In this document: piece by piece, positions 13,321-13,478 of the stretch
Layout of the letters: every line of letters starts with the position of its first letter
Position numbering within the stretch: the first letter of the stretch is position 1
Assembly: GCA_050253535.1 (NCBI GenBank)
Contig: JBFWIW010000072.1
Span: 1-13,478, forward strand
Direction: 5' to 3'
DNA from: JBFWIW01 sp050253535
GTDB lineage: Bacteria > Bacillota > Clostridia > Oscillospirales > Oscillospiraceae
Length of the DNA: 13,478 bases
Program-made: the position numbers and the translations under genes
Notes under the pieces: model-generated
What the model was told of the DNA's origin: nothing
The model's input: the letters and a program-made list of their open reading frames with translations, nothing else
The model's database searches: none

Positions 13321-13478
13321 ATGGCGGCTTTAGGCAAGATAAAGGGTCTGTTGCGCGACAAGAAAGGCGATGAAGCGGTATCATTTCTGCTTACGACCGC
13401 CATGCTCGTCTTAATCTTTCTGGCGCTCATATCGAGCATGATATACATCATGCAATACTACAACGCGAGCTACCTTTG
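13321..13478 (+). CDS. TadE-like / DUF4320-like pseudopilin, 3' partial
   Basis: The first 52 codons run off the window. A basic leader ends DKKGDEAVSF (13-22), followed directly by a hydrophobic helix (about 23-44) and YYNASY. This is the layout of a TadE-type pseudopilin with cleavage likely after G16. The AAGGGGG-like ribosome-binding site lies about 10 bases before the ATG, 15 bases after the Flp-like stop. The K/R-G-D-x-A-V motif is shared with the preceding pilin. In related clostridial elements this position is held by DUF4320 proteins, which this could be. Confidence 0.7.
   Translation, partial: MAALGKIKGLLRDKKGDEAVSFLLTTAMLVLIFLALISSMIYIMQYYNASYL

Noticed and set aside
1..13478. CRISPR array, insertion sequence or transposase
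   Set aside because: I looked for evenly spaced direct repeats, terminal inverted repeats and transposase motifs and saw none.

Overview
The window looks like accessory DNA of an anaerobic Firmicute of the class Clostridia, and most of it reads as part of an integrative and conjugative element. The grounds are strong AGGAGG ribosome-binding sites, TTG and GTG starts, a clostridial-type tRNA-Ala(CGC), and a gene set (double-domain ArdA proteins, LPD28 and DUF4314 proteins, a YpsA-type SLOG protein, a Tad-like pilus cluster) that I know from clostridial conjugative elements. No integrase, relaxase, coupling protein or resistance gene lies in the window, so the mobile-element reading rests on context.

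Left end (1-2160): most of a DinG-type Fe-S helicase gene, open at the window edge, in visibly AT-richer DNA. It is followed by a hairpin and then by a tRNA-Ala(CGC) that lacks its acceptor 5' strand and the 5' half of its D-arm (about 2162-2224). A tRNA 3' portion with no 5' half is what is left at the far end of an element integrated in a tRNA gene. By that logic the helicase side would be one element, and the sequence to the right would be host DNA or a second element in tandem. Base composition changes at this point.

Middle (2225-7284): a 315-base stretch without a gene; an uncharacterised 220-aa gene flanked by terminator-like hairpins; then a four-gene operon (72-aa Cys4 protein, two-domain ArdA-like protein, LPD28 protein, DUF4314 protein). 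Next is a divergent pair, a small XRE repressor on the minus strand and a SLOG/DUF1273 protein on the plus strand. Three near-identical palindromes lie between them and look like repressor operators over two facing promoters.

Right (7285-13478): one long plus-strand operon opens with a second two-domain ArdA-like protein and runs directly into a Tad/Flp-type pilus cluster: CpaB (SAF), a CpaE/TadZ-like ATPase, the CpaF/TadA ATPase, TadB, TadC, a small Flp-like pilin and the start of a TadE-like pseudopilin. Gaps are 16 bases or less and three junctions overlap. The ATPase, platform proteins and pilins would together build a surface fibre; placed behind ArdA, the fibre may serve DNA transfer.

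A theme across the element is transcription control at hairpins. Terminator-like stems end 15-25 bases before three start codons, and a perfect terminator-like hairpin with a T6 tail lies inside the cpaF coding sequence. This suggests attenuation or processive antitermination of the long operons.
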